Origin: Sinohyriopsis cumingii
Lineage: Eukaryota > Mollusca > Bivalvia > Unionida > Unionidae
DNA length: 64,000 bases
NCBI GenBank assembly: GCA_028554795.2
Contig: CM068839.1
Coordinates: forward strand, 44,327,117-44,391,116
Direction: 5' to 3'
The notes below the pieces were generated by a model. The model did no database searches and was not told the origin of the DNA. It saw nothing but the letters and a program-made list of their open reading frames with translations. A program made the translations under genes and the position numbers. This document shows, one piece after another, positions 1 through 11,124 of the stretch (position 1 is its first letter; the number at the start of each line of letters is the position of its first letter).

Positions 1-95
1 TATAACCAGAGTAGGAAACACCCACTCCAAAGAATTCTTCCTTCAAAATGGAACACCTCAAGGGAGTGTACTCAGTCCATTACTCTTCAACCTTA

Positions 96-532
96 AGGAC
101 ATATAGCACAATTAATGTTACTATTTGTTCCCTACATTTGTTTCTCAATACTGACCTTTCCACTGTGTGACAATCAATACAAATCATATGTTAATCTCAA
201 ATGAAGTTCTTGTCAAGGGTTGACCTGCATTTTATTGAGAGGCTGGACTGTCAACAGAGCAGCATGTAATCAGAACACAGATTTCACTTCCAGATCATCA
301 CCAAGGCCTTATTACTCACTGTGCACTGTCGCCGAAATACACATGGAAAACCACACCCTGAACTCATATTATCAAGAATAAACAACTACCTTTAAAACCC
401 TACAAAAATGCATGAATATAACTCTTCCATCACCATCAAAATAAGAGATGAAAAAAAAACTGTTCTAAAATTAGACTAGAACTACATTAGTGGGTACTGA
501 ACTGGAAGTGCTAATTATGACCTGCTTCCTTA
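96..532. mobile_element. MITE-like insertion splitting the LINE reverse transcriptase
   Basis: The 5-bp sequence CCTTA occurs at 91-95 and again at 528-532. Reading from the first copy straight into sequence after the second restores the RT frame (LLFNL then MINDL). The roughly 437 bp between is therefore an insertion with a 5-bp target duplication. Its ends look weakly inverted: AGGACATATAGCAC on the left against AGGTCATAATTAGCAC on the reverse strand near 507-523. No coding capacity is seen. The superfamily is not assigned. Confidence 0.55.
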
Positions 533-860
533 TGATTAACGACCTTGACCTTAACCTAGTCTCCATTACAGTTAATATCTCACAATTCGCCGACGACAGC
601 GGCATCTGGAGAGCGGGAAACCCCGCCAGCAAACCAGTCATTACAGAAATACAAAAAGTTTAGATAACAAAGAGAGATGGGCGGATAAATGGGGGTTTAA
701 AATATCACATGATAAAACTGTAGCAATAATATTTACTCCAAAACGAAATAACGAATTAACCTACCCTAACTTCTATCTACAAAACCAACTGATCAAATAT
801 GTTAAGGTAGTAAGATTCCTAGAAATATATTTCGACAGCCACCTAGCCTGGGAACACCAT

Positions 861-881
861 ATGTATGTATGTATGTATGTA

Positions 882-936
<55 letters not shown>

Positions 937-962
937 ATGTATGTATGTATGTATGTATGTAT
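861..962. repeat. (ATGT)n/(CTGT)n microsatellite inside the RT
   Basis: About 100 bp of ATGT, then CTGT, then ATGT tetranucleotides sit between the conserved RT segments ending LAWEHH and starting ICYKDLNLLRN. The reading frame that crosses it is an artefact of the repeat. Confidence 0.95.
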
Positions 963-2480
963 TTCCTTATACAAATCTGTTATAAAGACTTAAACCTCTT
1001 AAGAAACCTCAAAGGTACCACATGCAGATCCAACCAAGAAACCTTAGTTACCATCTATAAAGCCCTTGTAAGATCCAAATTAGACTACGGTTGTGAAGTG
1101 TATAACTCAGCAAAACAACCACTCCTAAACAAACTAGATGCCATCCAAAGAAAAGCCTTAATCGTTTGCACAAGCACACTCTTCTCCACCTCATCGAACG
1201 AGCTTCAAGTCTTCGCTGGGCAACTACCGCTAAAACTAAGACGACAAGAAGTGTTACTTAGATACTCCACTCGATTAGCTAACCATCCAAACACGCATCC
1301 CACTAACATTGCTATTATCAAATGTAACATCACTTTTAGTCACAAACTAGTTCCAAACATACCCGGTGGCAAAGTAATCCTAGAACTTAGGGAACAACTT
1401 CCAATACTTGAACAACAGGAAGAATACACCAAACCAACCCCTTGGACACAAACCAAACCAAGGGTAAACACTATGACCACAGAATAAGGAAACAAATTGG
1501 AACAAGAAACTAAACTAAATCCATAATCGCAAATGACATACAAGACAACTACCCTGGTTTCACTAAAATATACACAGACAGGTCCAAAACAGCTGAGCCA
1601 CCCAGAATGGCAGCTGCAATAGTAATCTCTGAATTTAAAATCCAAAAAAGTACCAGGCTACCAGACCATTTCTCTATATACACTACTGAATTCTGGGCAA
1701 TTATTGAATCACTTCATTGGATCGAAAACAATAACATCAAAAAAGCAGTCATTATTAGCGACTCCCTTAGTGTAATTTTATAAACTCAATCAAAAACCGA
1801 AACACTAATTCAAGACAGCTGTTCCTTGACGGGGCCTTCCATATGCTCAAAGAATTATCCACAAGAGATCAAATAGTCGAGTTCATGTGGGTGCCATCAC
1901 ATATAGGAATCCCTGGCAATGAACAGGCTGATAAAATCGCAGAAAAGTAAGTTAGGCGACCACAACCCAGCCACACTTAGATATAGCATCACAGAAGCTT
2001 ACTGCTTCATAAAAACCTATATCAATCAACAATGGCAAGAACACTGGAATTCCACCCGTAAAGGTAGGAAACTTCACTCCATCCTAACAACAGTTAACAG
2101 GTCCATTAAACCACCCTAATGTAACAATGTTGCCCAAAAAATAATTAACCGAATAATGACAGGTAAAACCAATTTAGCAGGCAATTTTGGCAAATACATA
2201 GGCCACAAACCTGTACACATAAACTGCTACCACTGTCACACAGTAGAAGACCTGCAACATGTATTCAATAATTGCACTAAATTCCAATTAGCAAGAACCA
2301 ATTTCCAAAAACCACAAGAAGCAATTGGATCCCCTTATACCTTTCCAGAACCCTAGACTTGAAAAACCCTGACATACAATTAACATCCCATAATATATTA
2401 AAATTCCTAGAAAAAACAGAACTTAAAAATAGGATATAACCAGCCCCAAACAACCTTGTCAGGCAGTTAACAAGGGAGAC

Positions 2481-2530
2481 GGGTGACTTTGTCACGTCTA
2501 ACAAGACCTGATTTTTCAGCAAAGAAACCC
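2481..2530 (+). other. LINE 3' region hairpin 1
   Basis: GGGTGACTTTG (2481-2491) faces CAAAGAAACCC (2520-2530): nine of eleven positions pair, with a two-base internal mismatch. The loop contains AAGACCTGATTTTTCAG. It is one of three similar hairpins in the 3' part of the LINE. Confidence 0.5.
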
Positions 2531-2680
2531 ATCTCCAATTAACAAATATCAAATAACCTCCTCCACTAAACTTATCTCCATAAAAAAAACGATTACTCTA
2601 ATTAAAAACCTAAAAAACAACCATAACTAGCAGTCAGGCTAACAAACATAAAATTAGGTGGAAAACCAAAAAGTAAGTTC

Positions 2681-2730
2681 AGATATCCTTGACCGGTCCC
2701 AGCAATCCGAGTAATTCGGCAAAGATATCT
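2681..2730 (+). other. LINE 3' region hairpin 2
   Basis: AGATATCCTTG (2681-2691) pairs with CAAAGATATCT (2720-2730) at ten of eleven positions. The piggyBac-like element inserted only 6 bp after this hairpin. Confidence 0.5.
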
Positions 2731-2736
2731 GTCTTA

Positions 2737-3319
2737 TTAACACATTAAGCCCTGGTGACGAGTTTACGTGGCAGGAGGTAGAAGCCTACTGCCGAGCTCT
2801 GTAGTGTCAAGGTCATGGGTATTATAGAAAGCTAGACAGATGTAGCTCTACAATGATACCAAATAATCTGGAATTTCTAGTTGCCTGTACAAAATAGAGG
2901 GAAAAACCTCATATTTTGGACCCGATATTTTCTACCCGAAATTCGCCCATGGTCGGAATCCGATTTTGTGTCCAGATTTTAGACTTTTTGGTCTCAGATC
3001 TAAGGCAAAAACTATGATAAGATGGGCATTTGGAATAAAGAGTGGTCTCGATACGAAAATAATTTTAAAAAATAAATAAATATTATGGGTCCATTAAGAA
3101 AAAAAAAAAAAAATTAGAACTCCAACTTTTACCCTTCTGCTCATGCGTGAGCCATTTTCCAATGAAAAACTATGTTTCTAACACAACATGGCATTAGGTT
3201 ATTGGAAAATCACCTGGAAGTTGATGTTTTATGATGTATTCAGAAATAGCTTTCAAAATGTGTTTCCTACTCGAATTTCAGACGAAAACGACAAAAACCT
3301 CCAGGGGTTAATGTGTTGA
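2737..3319 (+). mobile_element. piggyBac-like MITE, copy 1, in the LINE tail
   Basis: The element starts TTAA-CACATTAAGCCCTGG and ends, on the reverse strand, TTAA-like (TCAA) CACATTAACCCCTGG, so it has 15-bp inverted ends next to a TTAA-type target site. LINE tail sequence resumes on both sides. A second copy lies in inverted orientation at 25579-26183 and is alignable along its whole length. No transposase is encoded. TTAA targets are known for the piggyBac superfamily; the assignment rests on that alone. Confidence 0.6.
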
Positions 3320-3431
3320 AATAAGAGTTAGCCTGAAATACAATAACAACACATAAATAAAGCAAAACAAAATCAACTATCATATTAACAAACAGGCTAA
3401 TAAACTTAAAAATTAGGGACTAAATAAGATC

Positions 3432-3480
3432 AGATGTCTTTGACATGTCATAGCGACCTGATCTTTCGGCAAAGACATTT
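3432..3480 (+). other. LINE 3' region hairpin 3
   Basis: AGATGTCTTTG (3432-3442) pairs with CAAAGACATTT (3470-3480) at all eleven positions counting one G-T. The loop contains GACCTGATCTTTCGG, close to the loop of hairpin 1. Confidence 0.5.
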
Positions 3481-3751
3481 ATCTTAATAAAATAAAACTT
3501 AACCTGGAAATAAAATAATGGCTCCATCAGTAAAACTATGACAAAATAAACCATACAACCCTAAAACAACCACATCAGCAACAATAAGATACAATAACCC
3601 TTAATCTTCAGTTATCTATCTATTTAATTATTTTAATTTATATTTTTTTTTTAAATTTACACTTACATTTGAATTTTTAAAAAAATTCAACAAAACAATT
3701 TTAGGACATAAATTTCAAACCTGGAAACAACGGACAGCAGCCTGCCTTTCC

Positions 3752-4120
3752 GCACATCTCCTCCCTTGCCACGGACAGACACCAATTATCAGCATGCAAT
3801 GCGCACATAAATGTTTCCAAATAAACACACGAGTGAGTGAACACAATTCCCACTCATCCCATCAAGTGAAATAGATGATTATTTCTAAAACATGATTGTG
3901 TTGGGTCCATTCCCACTCACGTCAGCCCTCCATTCAGGCAGTTAGGGACCTATAAGAATCCACGGCCTGAGGCTAAATTAACACTGCTCCTTGAGTACAT
4001 AAATGCCTGGGGGATGAGGCACTGATTCCTTCCCACAGGAACAATAAACAGGTCACAGTGCAGTCATAAACCCGAGGTACATGCACTTAATGTGCGCACA
4101 CCTCGTTAATTGAATATTAC
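3752..4120. repeat. Unclassified dispersed repeat, copy 1
   Basis: Aligns to 5105-5525. The best shared stretch runs from TGTTGGGTCCATTCCCACTC (3900) through the segments CTGAGGCTAAATTAACA and ATTCCTTCCCACAGGAA to the CTCGTTAAT end near 4108. It is GC-richer than its surroundings. No domain is recognised. Confidence 0.6.
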
Positions 4121-5104
4121 CACATTCCATTCAGGTTGGAGACGTCGACCAGTGAACATCGATGAGCAGCCGACTCTAGCGACCACATGCGACCATTAAT
4201 TGCCATTTGGAATGGAGAAGATTGAGCCACCAGCCCTAAGAGGACTATGTTGTATCCGTGGTTAGCGAAGATTGCTGACGAATTACTTCACTGGGGGAGG
4301 CCGTTTGCCCAAAGGAGAAAGAGTAGTCCACTTTGGCGACATCGAGGGAGTAAGCATCAGAGCCATGGCTGTTATCTTGACGGAGTGGTATGTGGGTGCA
4401 TGGGATACATTGATGCATATGCGGATAGAAGTCCGGTGATACCTGCATATCAACGAGTCTCCTTCTATTGAATAATAGAGGAGGGTACTGCTGCAGTTAA
4501 AAGGAAACTTTACTTTTCAGTATGCGAGCAAATTACCAGCTGAGATCTTAGCAGTCCAATGGTCGGGTGGATCCTCAAACGAGTTTTGGGGTGGGACTTG
4601 AAGAGTGGTGCCGGCTGATTCGTGGTGGACTGACGATAGCAGCGCTGTGAACCAGGTGCTGCCTTACTTCTGATGACCCCCGCTTTTATCTCAGTATGGA
4701 AGGTCAAGCTACCTCCCAAATTGCCAAAGTAAATTACACGGTTTCCATTTTGTCTGGGAAACTACTTTTGATAATATCACTATTTTAGACTCTAATTTGA
4801 CCATTTCGATGCCGCCATCAAAAACAAAATTTCTGCTATTTTTAAATTTAAGCGTGATACAAAATATTATGAGTGATTTTGACTCAGTTGATTGATATTG
4901 TTTAGCGTTTATTTATGTACAATTTGTACACAACATTCCATTTTAAATAGAATGACATAGGAAAATTGATAACTGTTATTGATTCGACTAATTGTACAGG
5001 TGGCTAACACATTATTGGAATTGTGTATTGTCCATTTAAATAGCTGGATTAAATTTGGTTAAGTACAGGCTGCGTTTCAGGGTTCTGTGCGTTTGCACCT
5101 GCTG
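4121..5104. other. Region between the two repeat copies, no gene recognised
   Basis: 4130-4720 is GC-richer than the rest of the window and holds only short frames (up to 74 codons) on both strands, none with a recognisable domain. 4730-5050 returns to AT-rich sequence. It may be the interior of a larger mobile element bounded by the two repeat copies, but no protein evidence supports this. Confidence 0.3.
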
Positions 5105-5525
5105 CCAGGTACCTTTCCTCCCTTGCCACTCCCGGACTCCTTGTACCATGACGGATATGTGGAACAATTCCCAATTCCCACCCGTCAAACCCAGGTGTGC
5201 CGATCTGACGTCATAGCAGTGACCAATTGTAACGGGCGTCACATACTGCTTGGGTAGACACCTGGATCAGTAAAACAGACTGATAAACCTCTTTAGAACA
5301 TGAGTATGTGTTGGGTCCATTCCCACTCATGAAAGCCCTCCATTCAGGTCGTTGGCGACATACTGTCCCATGACCTGAGGCTAAATTAACAGTGCTCTTT
5401 GAGCACATTAACACCTGGAGGATGTGGCTCTAATTCCTTCCCCCAGGAATAATTAGCAGCCTGCGGTGTAGGCATTAAACCGACTTACGTGCCCAAATGG
5501 GCGAACACGTCGTTAATCCAGATAA
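5105..5525. repeat. Unclassified dispersed repeat, copy 2
   Basis: Diverged direct copy of 3752-4120, about 1.4 kb away. The shared CCTCCCTTGCCAC segment near 5120 and the strong block 5310-5520 define it. The start codon of the following reading frame (5497) lies inside the repeat. Confidence 0.6.
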
Positions 5526-5778
5526 ACAAAGCAAACATTCGCGCCATTTAACCTTGAATACAAAACGGCAAGCAACCATTTGGAGAAAATTAAAAATGCA
5601 GGAGGTGGTAGATACCCTAGGTATGGTGGAGGAAATGCTGGTCGCGATGCAGTTTGGAGCTTATATTCCTCATAGGTTGTGTATGGAGATAAATAATTTG
5701 AAGAGAGGAAAAGGCATATTAAAAGAATTGATAAAACAGAAAGAGGATGAAGAAGATATAATAAAAGTGAGAGAATGA
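5497..5778 (+). CDS. Short Lys/Glu-rich reading frame, function unknown
   Basis: A 93-codon frame opens at ATG 5497; an in-frame TAA at 5476 limits the start. It has a basic N-terminal half, a central segment with the residues VVDTLGMVEEMLVAMQFGAY, and a charged helix-like end. It stops at TGA 5776-5778, but the same frame stays open for 45 more codons, almost all Lys, Glu, Arg or Asn, to TAG 5914-5916. A histone-type stem-loop begins 16 nt after that second stop. No domain is recognised and it is not a histone fold. It may be a decayed gene, a mobile-element gene, or chance coding in a purine-rich tract. Confidence 0.25.
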   Translation: MGEHVVNPDKQSKHSRHLTLNTKRQATIWRKLKMQEVVDTLGMVEEMLVAMQFGAYIPHRLCMEINNLKRGKGILKELIKQKEDEEDIIKVRE

Positions 5779-5932
5779 AATGAAAAAATAGAAAAAGAAG
5801 AAGAAAATGAGAAGAGGAAGAAAGAGGAGAAGGAGAAACAGGAGGAGGAAAAGGAGAAGAAGAAGAAGAATGTAGGACAGAAAATTAGAAGTTGGTGGAG
5901 GGAAAGAATATATTAGAAGAAAAAAAATCATA

Positions 5933-5948
5933 GGCCCTTTTCAGGGCC
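5933..5948 (+). promoter_or_regulatory. Perfect histone-type 3' mRNA stem-loop
   Basis: The 16 bases GGCCCTTTTCAGGGCC form a 6-bp stem with a TTTC loop and match the metazoan replication-histone 3' end consensus (GGYYCTTTTCAGRRCC), followed by AC. A purine box AGAAAAGA at 5961-5968 lies 12 nt downstream, where the U7 snRNA-binding histone downstream element is expected. In histone mRNAs the stem-loop binds SLBP and replaces polyadenylation. No histone gene is seen nearby. The sequence match is direct; the function is inference. Confidence 0.55.
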
Positions 5949-5968
5949 ACTCCATTGCCTAGAAAAGA

Positions 5969-7728
5969 TATATATTCTCTTTGCCATATTTGTGTGTGTA
6001 TTTGTGTTTGTTTGTCTATGTTTATGTCTATCCAGTGATATGTCCCGCTCGGCCAAGCGTTCTCACTTTTTTCTTCTTCACTGTTTCGCCCGATTCAGGT
6101 CAGCCCCTTGCAACATTGTTGCCAATGTCCAGTACCGTGATGTCACCCTACCTGTTCTATTCTTATAGACCCTATACAAACCGAACCTATGTTTAACTTT
6201 CCTTTGTCTGTAAACAGCCCAACCTTTTTTGTTATAAATCTTGTCCGTAAACAGCCCCCGGTGTTTTTGTCTGTGATCACACCACAACCTTTATGTGTGT
6301 TATTTCCATTGTCTTTAAACAGCCCCGCCTTTACTACTACCGTATTTTAGTTGAATTATTAAAGAGAACATAGGTATTATTATTGTATGATTTAATTTTG
6401 ATTGTATGGCTGAAACATTTAAGCTGCAAGCATCGAAACAGTCCTTTTGAATAATTCTCCTGTATTTCCCCTCACAGAACAGTATTTATTAGTGTCAGAG
6501 TCTCTAATAAATCCAGCTACCCTCCTTATGGTAAAAAGTGAGATATTTTAAAAATGCACATTACATTTTGTCAACATAGCAACCAATATTATGGTGAAAC
6601 ACAGGAACATAAAACTAGCCAGAATTATTCCTGAAATGTCAACAATAAATTTTACAGTTTGAAAAGGGATGGAACAGATTAGGTTCATAAAGGTCAAAGG
6701 TCAAAGGGTAAAATATTTGCGTATTGTTTAATATAGAAGAAGCTAATTTGCTTTTTCATCATTTATTTTTTAATTTCATTGCAAATAAATGAAAATAATC
6801 ATTTTCAGTATATATTTCTTTTACTTAATGCAACAGTTTTAAATTTAGGCTGACTCTATTCCTATATTCTAAGACGTCTAATTTCCCCATAATTAAGGTC
6901 ACTACTCACATAAACATGCCTCATGGCAAATTATGTAAGCAAGAGCAAAATGGGCATAATTAGCTTATTTTCATGATTAACATCAACATTAATGTACCAT
7001 TTTATTCAGAACATGTTATATAATGATATAAAAATAAGAAAAATAATTGCATACATTTTTATATTTGTTCTAAGGTGGCGCTCTACAGTTTCGCATTTTG
7101 CATTTTAAAGAAAAAGAATTTCCCTGGCTTTCCTCACTGGTTATACTGGTTATTTAAAAAAGACCTTGTATATCTTAGGTACAGATCAAAGAACCTTTAA
7201 TTCCCTTTATTTTGCTTTATGATTGATTGGTGTAATATGGATTATAGATTATACAGCTTGGCCTTACTCCAGATGTGCACCTTTCAAAATAGTGCTCGCT
7301 CCACTGGGTCATTTTCACTTTTTTTATGTTTTATGTATTTGGTAATTCATTCATTGCACTTTCTGAAGCTGGTATTGTCTAGTCTGGCAAAATTCATTTT
7401 CTCTATTTTAATAGCTGTGACGGATAGTGTACTTTAGACTAATTCAGGCTAATTTTCTTTAGCACAAGGGAGCAGTCATTTTAGTTAGCAGTGTGCTTGG
7501 ACCATGTACAATTTCCAAAAGTACAATACCCAAAGAAATGTCAGCCACATTACATTGAAGTAGCATAGAGGTATGCCAACATTCTCTCCCCTGTGCATGT
7601 TTTAAATGCAAACAACTTCACCTTACATACATCACTCTCTCAAAAGTACATAATAACTGGTGAGCACCCCCTAAACATGTCATATTTAATAAGTGCACAC
7701 AGGTGTAAGCTATTTATAGGGCTAAATG
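5969..7728. other. Non-coding, AT-rich stretch
   Basis: 5980-6330 carries a repeated motif (TGTAAACAGCCC or TTAAACAGCCCC at about 6210, 6250 and 6320) that looks like part of a mobile-element tail. From 6480 to 7728 I see only AT-rich sequence with short chance frames. Confidence 0.4.
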
Positions 7729-8415
7729 TTATACATTGCAATGATTAAAATAAAAGGGACAAATATTATACAATGTATTATTAAAATAAAAAAGTACAAA
7801 TATTATAAAATGTAATGATTAAAATAAGGGCCAACTATTAGGAAATGTGTTGATTAAAATAAGGGCCAAATATTAGGAAATGTATTGATTAAAATAAGGG
7901 CCAAATATTAGGAATGTATTGATTTGAATAAGGGCCAAATATTAGGAAACATAATGACTAAAATAAGAGCCAAGCATTAGGAAATGTATTGATTAAAATA
8001 AGGGCCAAATATTATAAAATGTAATGATTAAAATAAAGGCCAAATATTAGGAAATGTATTGATTAAAATAAGGGCCAAATATTATACAATGTAATGATTA
8101 AGATAAGGGCCAAATATTATAAAATGCAATGGTTAAAATAAGGGCCATATATTAGGAAATGTATTGATTAAAATAAGGGCCAAATATTAGGAAATGTATT
8201 GATTAAAATAAGGGCCAAATATTATAAAATGTAATGATTAAAATAAGGGCCAAATATTATAAAATGCAATGTTTAAAATAATTGCAAAATAATAGGACAT
8301 GTATTGATTAAAGTAAGGGCCACATATTAGGAAATATATTGATTAAAATAAGGGCCAAATATTAGGAAATGTAATGATTAAAATAAGGGCCAAATATTAG
8401 GAAATGAAATGATTA
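7729..8415. repeat. 35-bp minisatellite, about 19 copies
   Basis: Tandem units built around GATTAAAATAAGGGCCAAAT and TATTAGGAAATGTATT, period 35 bp. The first three units are the most diverged. The array ends about 380 bp upstream of the RBFA start codon, so it lies in the upstream region or 5' UTR of that gene. Confidence 0.95.
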
Positions 8416-8796
8416 AAAGAGTTGTCATAATCACCAACACATTTTAAAGTTTCATAAGTTTAAAAAAAGTAAATTCTAGCTAGTGTGAAGACTGTTTAGT
8501 GCACCACCACATATGTAACAGTAATCTTTAATGACCTTTTCCAATATAAATAACATAATTTTTGAAGTATTTTACTTTTTGTCTTGCCTCCTCTAATAGT
8601 GGACTGTGTTTTGAAGAAAATAATTGGATGCAATAATTAATTTGATTCTTCTTATTATTGACGAGTCATATAAAAACACACATAACAATTCTCAATTATG
8701 TAAGAAGTCTGCAAGCTCCACGGATAAATTGTTGGACAGGTTTACATATTGGTATCGGTGTAGTGTTGGGATTGCCATTAGTGTAGACCAACAAAG

Positions 8797-8966
8797 ATGG
8801 CAACCTCGTTGCCGTTACACTGCTATCAAAGCAGGGTGTGTTTTATTGCGAGACAGTTAGTCAGTTTGCGGCGTTTTCATGCAGCCACAGCCTTGGGTCA
8901 GAAGCATTTCAGGGCCTCGAAACTGTCTACTTTGGAAAAAATGATCTCTAAAGGAGCGAAGGAAAA
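8797..8966 (+). CDS. RBFA: RBFA exon 1: start and mitochondrial presequence
   Basis: RBFA is a KH-like RNA-binding factor that acts on the small mitochondrial ribosomal subunit during maturation, near the 3' end of 12S rRNA (family knowledge). This exon opens at ATG 8797 in a favourable context (AAAGATGG). It encodes 56 residues plus two bases, rich in Arg, Ser, Leu and Ala with no acidic residue in the first 45, as expected for a mitochondrial presequence. It ends with a Leu/Lys segment (LSTLEKMISKGAKEK) resembling the start of the conserved region in other RBFA proteins. The donor is AAAA|GTAATA, phase 2. The frame would stop at TAA 8968 if unspliced, which hides the exon from ORF scans. 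No TATA box is evident upstream. Confidence 0.75.
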
Positions 8967-11100
8967 GTAATATTTTGTGCGTCTGTTACCTAATTTCGAG
9001 GCCAAATAAATACTACGGACGGGTGGAGTGGGGTAGTCTTACATGTAAGACCTTGACGCTGATATTTATGTTTTGGGTGTCAGGGTCTTACTGCCTAACT
9101 AACAGCGCTGTGTATTCAAGTCTCGGGTTCAGCCAATGTGGGTATGTGAGAAAGCTTGCCAGTAGCTTCTCTAGGGTCAGTGTGTTTTTTTCCGGGGTTT
9201 TCCCTTGTTCTTCCTCCAGCATTTATACTGGCCGGCATGTGTAGCATATCTTGTGCTGAAAAATGACGTTAAACCCTACAACAACAACATATTGTGGTTT
9301 AAGTTTATTTCTCGAGCTCTTTTCTTGACAGAATCATTAAACTACTGGTGTACCTGTGTCAATACCGCTCCCTTACCACAAAAGAAATTTGATGAATTGG
9401 CAGTTTGACAGTAGTTAGTACTGCCATCTTAAAATTCCTAAAACATTTGCCATTTTTATGTTATCATGTATATTGCTTATTATCTTTAGACATTTGATAG
9501 GCTCAGTACCATTACTCATGAATTAAATCAAAACTTGCCCTAATGGTCACCTTTATATAGCAGCCACCTAGTCTCAATGGACAATCCCATTCCTCCCTCC
9601 CCTCAATGTATTAAATGGTCACCTGCTTTTTGTGGTCAGCAGTCAGGTGTCTCCTAACTAAATGGTGGTTTCTTATTGCTTAAAGCAGTCACTTGAGTGA
9701 TTTCATCCATGCAAATGAAGCATTTTCCTGAGGAAAGACATCATGTGAATTGGTGTGTGAATATGACATATCTTGCTTATATTCAACATATTCAAGTCAG
9801 TCTGCCAGTGAATCTAATCTAATCTATAATTAAATGTAATATTTGTAGAGATATACACCCCTCTCAATAATTTAGTTATGTTAGTAATTTTTTAATCCTG
9901 AAGAAAAATCCTGCTGATAGTTAATGTGTTTCATTAATATTTTAGTCAGAATTGGGGTACAAAGACAAAATGATTTAAGGTTAAAAGCACTGAGACACAA
10001 AGTTGAAATTTGGCACGAATACAGATAAGACACATATCTTGATCTTATAAAAATTTCATTGTCTTACGTAATTGCCCACATGGTCAAGCTATCTCTATTA
10101 TGAGGGTAGAATTGTCACATTTACTGATTTTTTTCAACAGTTTGAGCCCCCAGGTGCAGCTTAACAATGAACTTGAATCAGATTAGATTAATTTAGTACA
10201 ATCCCCTGTAGGTAAAGCTTTTAAATAAAAAAATTACAGTTGATGTTTGTAGTAGTGCTTCCTTAATTTCTGAAGAAAAGTAATCCATAATGAACAAAAT
10301 AACAACTTTAAGGGCGTAAACTTCATCAGATATTGGAGATATTGAAAATCTGAACTCAGATTCAAAGTCTTCAGGTCACAAATCTTTTGCATAGTAAATT
10401 TCAGCCTGATATCTGTACAGGAAACAAGTTACAAGCATTTGAAAACCTTCCATTGTAAGCCAATGAATTTGCAAGTGAAAAAACTTTGTTATCACTTCAA
10501 TTGGCCATAACTTCATAAGTAATTGGAATTTTAACCTGAAATTTTGCATGCAGCCAGCCAGCATTTGCATTGATGTACACCTGGAGAAAATTTTATGTAA
10601 ATTGCTTGTGGAAAACTTCGGGATTTTCGGTTATTTTAGTATGAAATGACCCATGTGCCCAAAATGGATTGCAGTCTGAAGAAAATGAACAGATAGTCAC
10701 AAAGTGATATTACATACCAGACTATTAAATATCCATCTGTATTTGAGACAGAAATGTCAACTGGCATTAAGTCATTACGTTTAAAAAATGTCAAGTAATG
10801 CATGCCAAATTCTGCAAGAACACACAACTGAAGACAAAAACTTGTGTACTTTTGATAATAAATACATGATGAGAAGATGGTTTCAGTTTAAAAGGAATTT
10901 GAAAATCTGAATCTTTTGGTTTTAACTCCATAAAGAACATATGCTGAACAGGTTGTCATTTACAAGTCATTGCCAGTTTTGTTATTGCTTTAATGAAGAG
11001 GAAAGTAGACCGTGAATGACTGATTCACAAAACTGAAAATTGAATAAATGGATAAAAACAAATCTATGAGAAAATGCGTAGCTGCCGATGCAGATATTAG
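8967..11100. other. RBFA intron 1, first part
   Basis: Holds a partial SINE (9112-9289) and, at about 9535-9670, a short stretch with repeated TGGTCACCT/GCAGCCACCT motifs typical of a transposon end. 9700-11040 is AT-rich and contains degraded repeats around phrases such as GGCCATAACTTCATAAGTAA and GAAAATCTGAA. No exon was recognised. Confidence 0.45.
9112..9289 (+). mobile_element. SINE with (CAA)n tail, 5'-truncated
   Basis: Matches the 3' two-thirds of the SINE at 15815-16060: shared blocks CAGCCAATGTGGGTATGTGA, GAAAGCTTGCCAGTAGCTTC and a terminal GTTAAACCCTACAACAACAAC. The tRNA-like head is missing or too diverged to read. Confidence 0.75.
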
Positions 11101-11124
11101 GCCAAGACTTATTCTTGATGTGTT

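Larger units (their letters stand above)
1..3640 (+). mobile_element. Degenerate LINE retrotransposon with RNase H, 3' part
   Basis: A non-LTR retrotransposon that enters the window already inside its reverse transcriptase. In order, allowing frame changes, I read the TPQGSVLSPLLF motif (about 45-95), the catalytic FADD motif (about 583-594), the RT thumb region (about 975-1300), an RNase H domain (about 1560-1950) retaining TD, TE, SD and the final AD acidic positions, and a CCHC-type knuckle (C-x2-C-x7-H-x4-C, about 2222-2280). RT plus RNase H plus knuckle suggests the I-like group of LINEs; that placement is inference. Multiple stops and frameshifts show it is dead. Two insertions and a microsatellite interrupt it. 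The 3' end is not sharp and is placed where the A/T-rich tail fades near 3640. Confidence 0.8.

Noticed and set aside
861-1487. 208-codon frame starting in the microsatellite as an intact gene
   Set aside because: It is the thumb part of a broken LINE reverse transcriptase joined to a tetranucleotide run.
3752-5525. LTR retrotransposon bounded by two direct repeats
   Set aside because: No TG...CA ends, primer-binding site, protease, RT or integrase were seen between them.
5719-5931. Minus-strand 70-codon Phe/Leu-rich frame
   Set aside because: Opposite strand of a purine-rich tract; composition artefact.
7729-8415. CRISPR-like regular repeats
   Set aside because: Units are contiguous with no unique spacers, and the genome is eukaryotic; it is a minisatellite.
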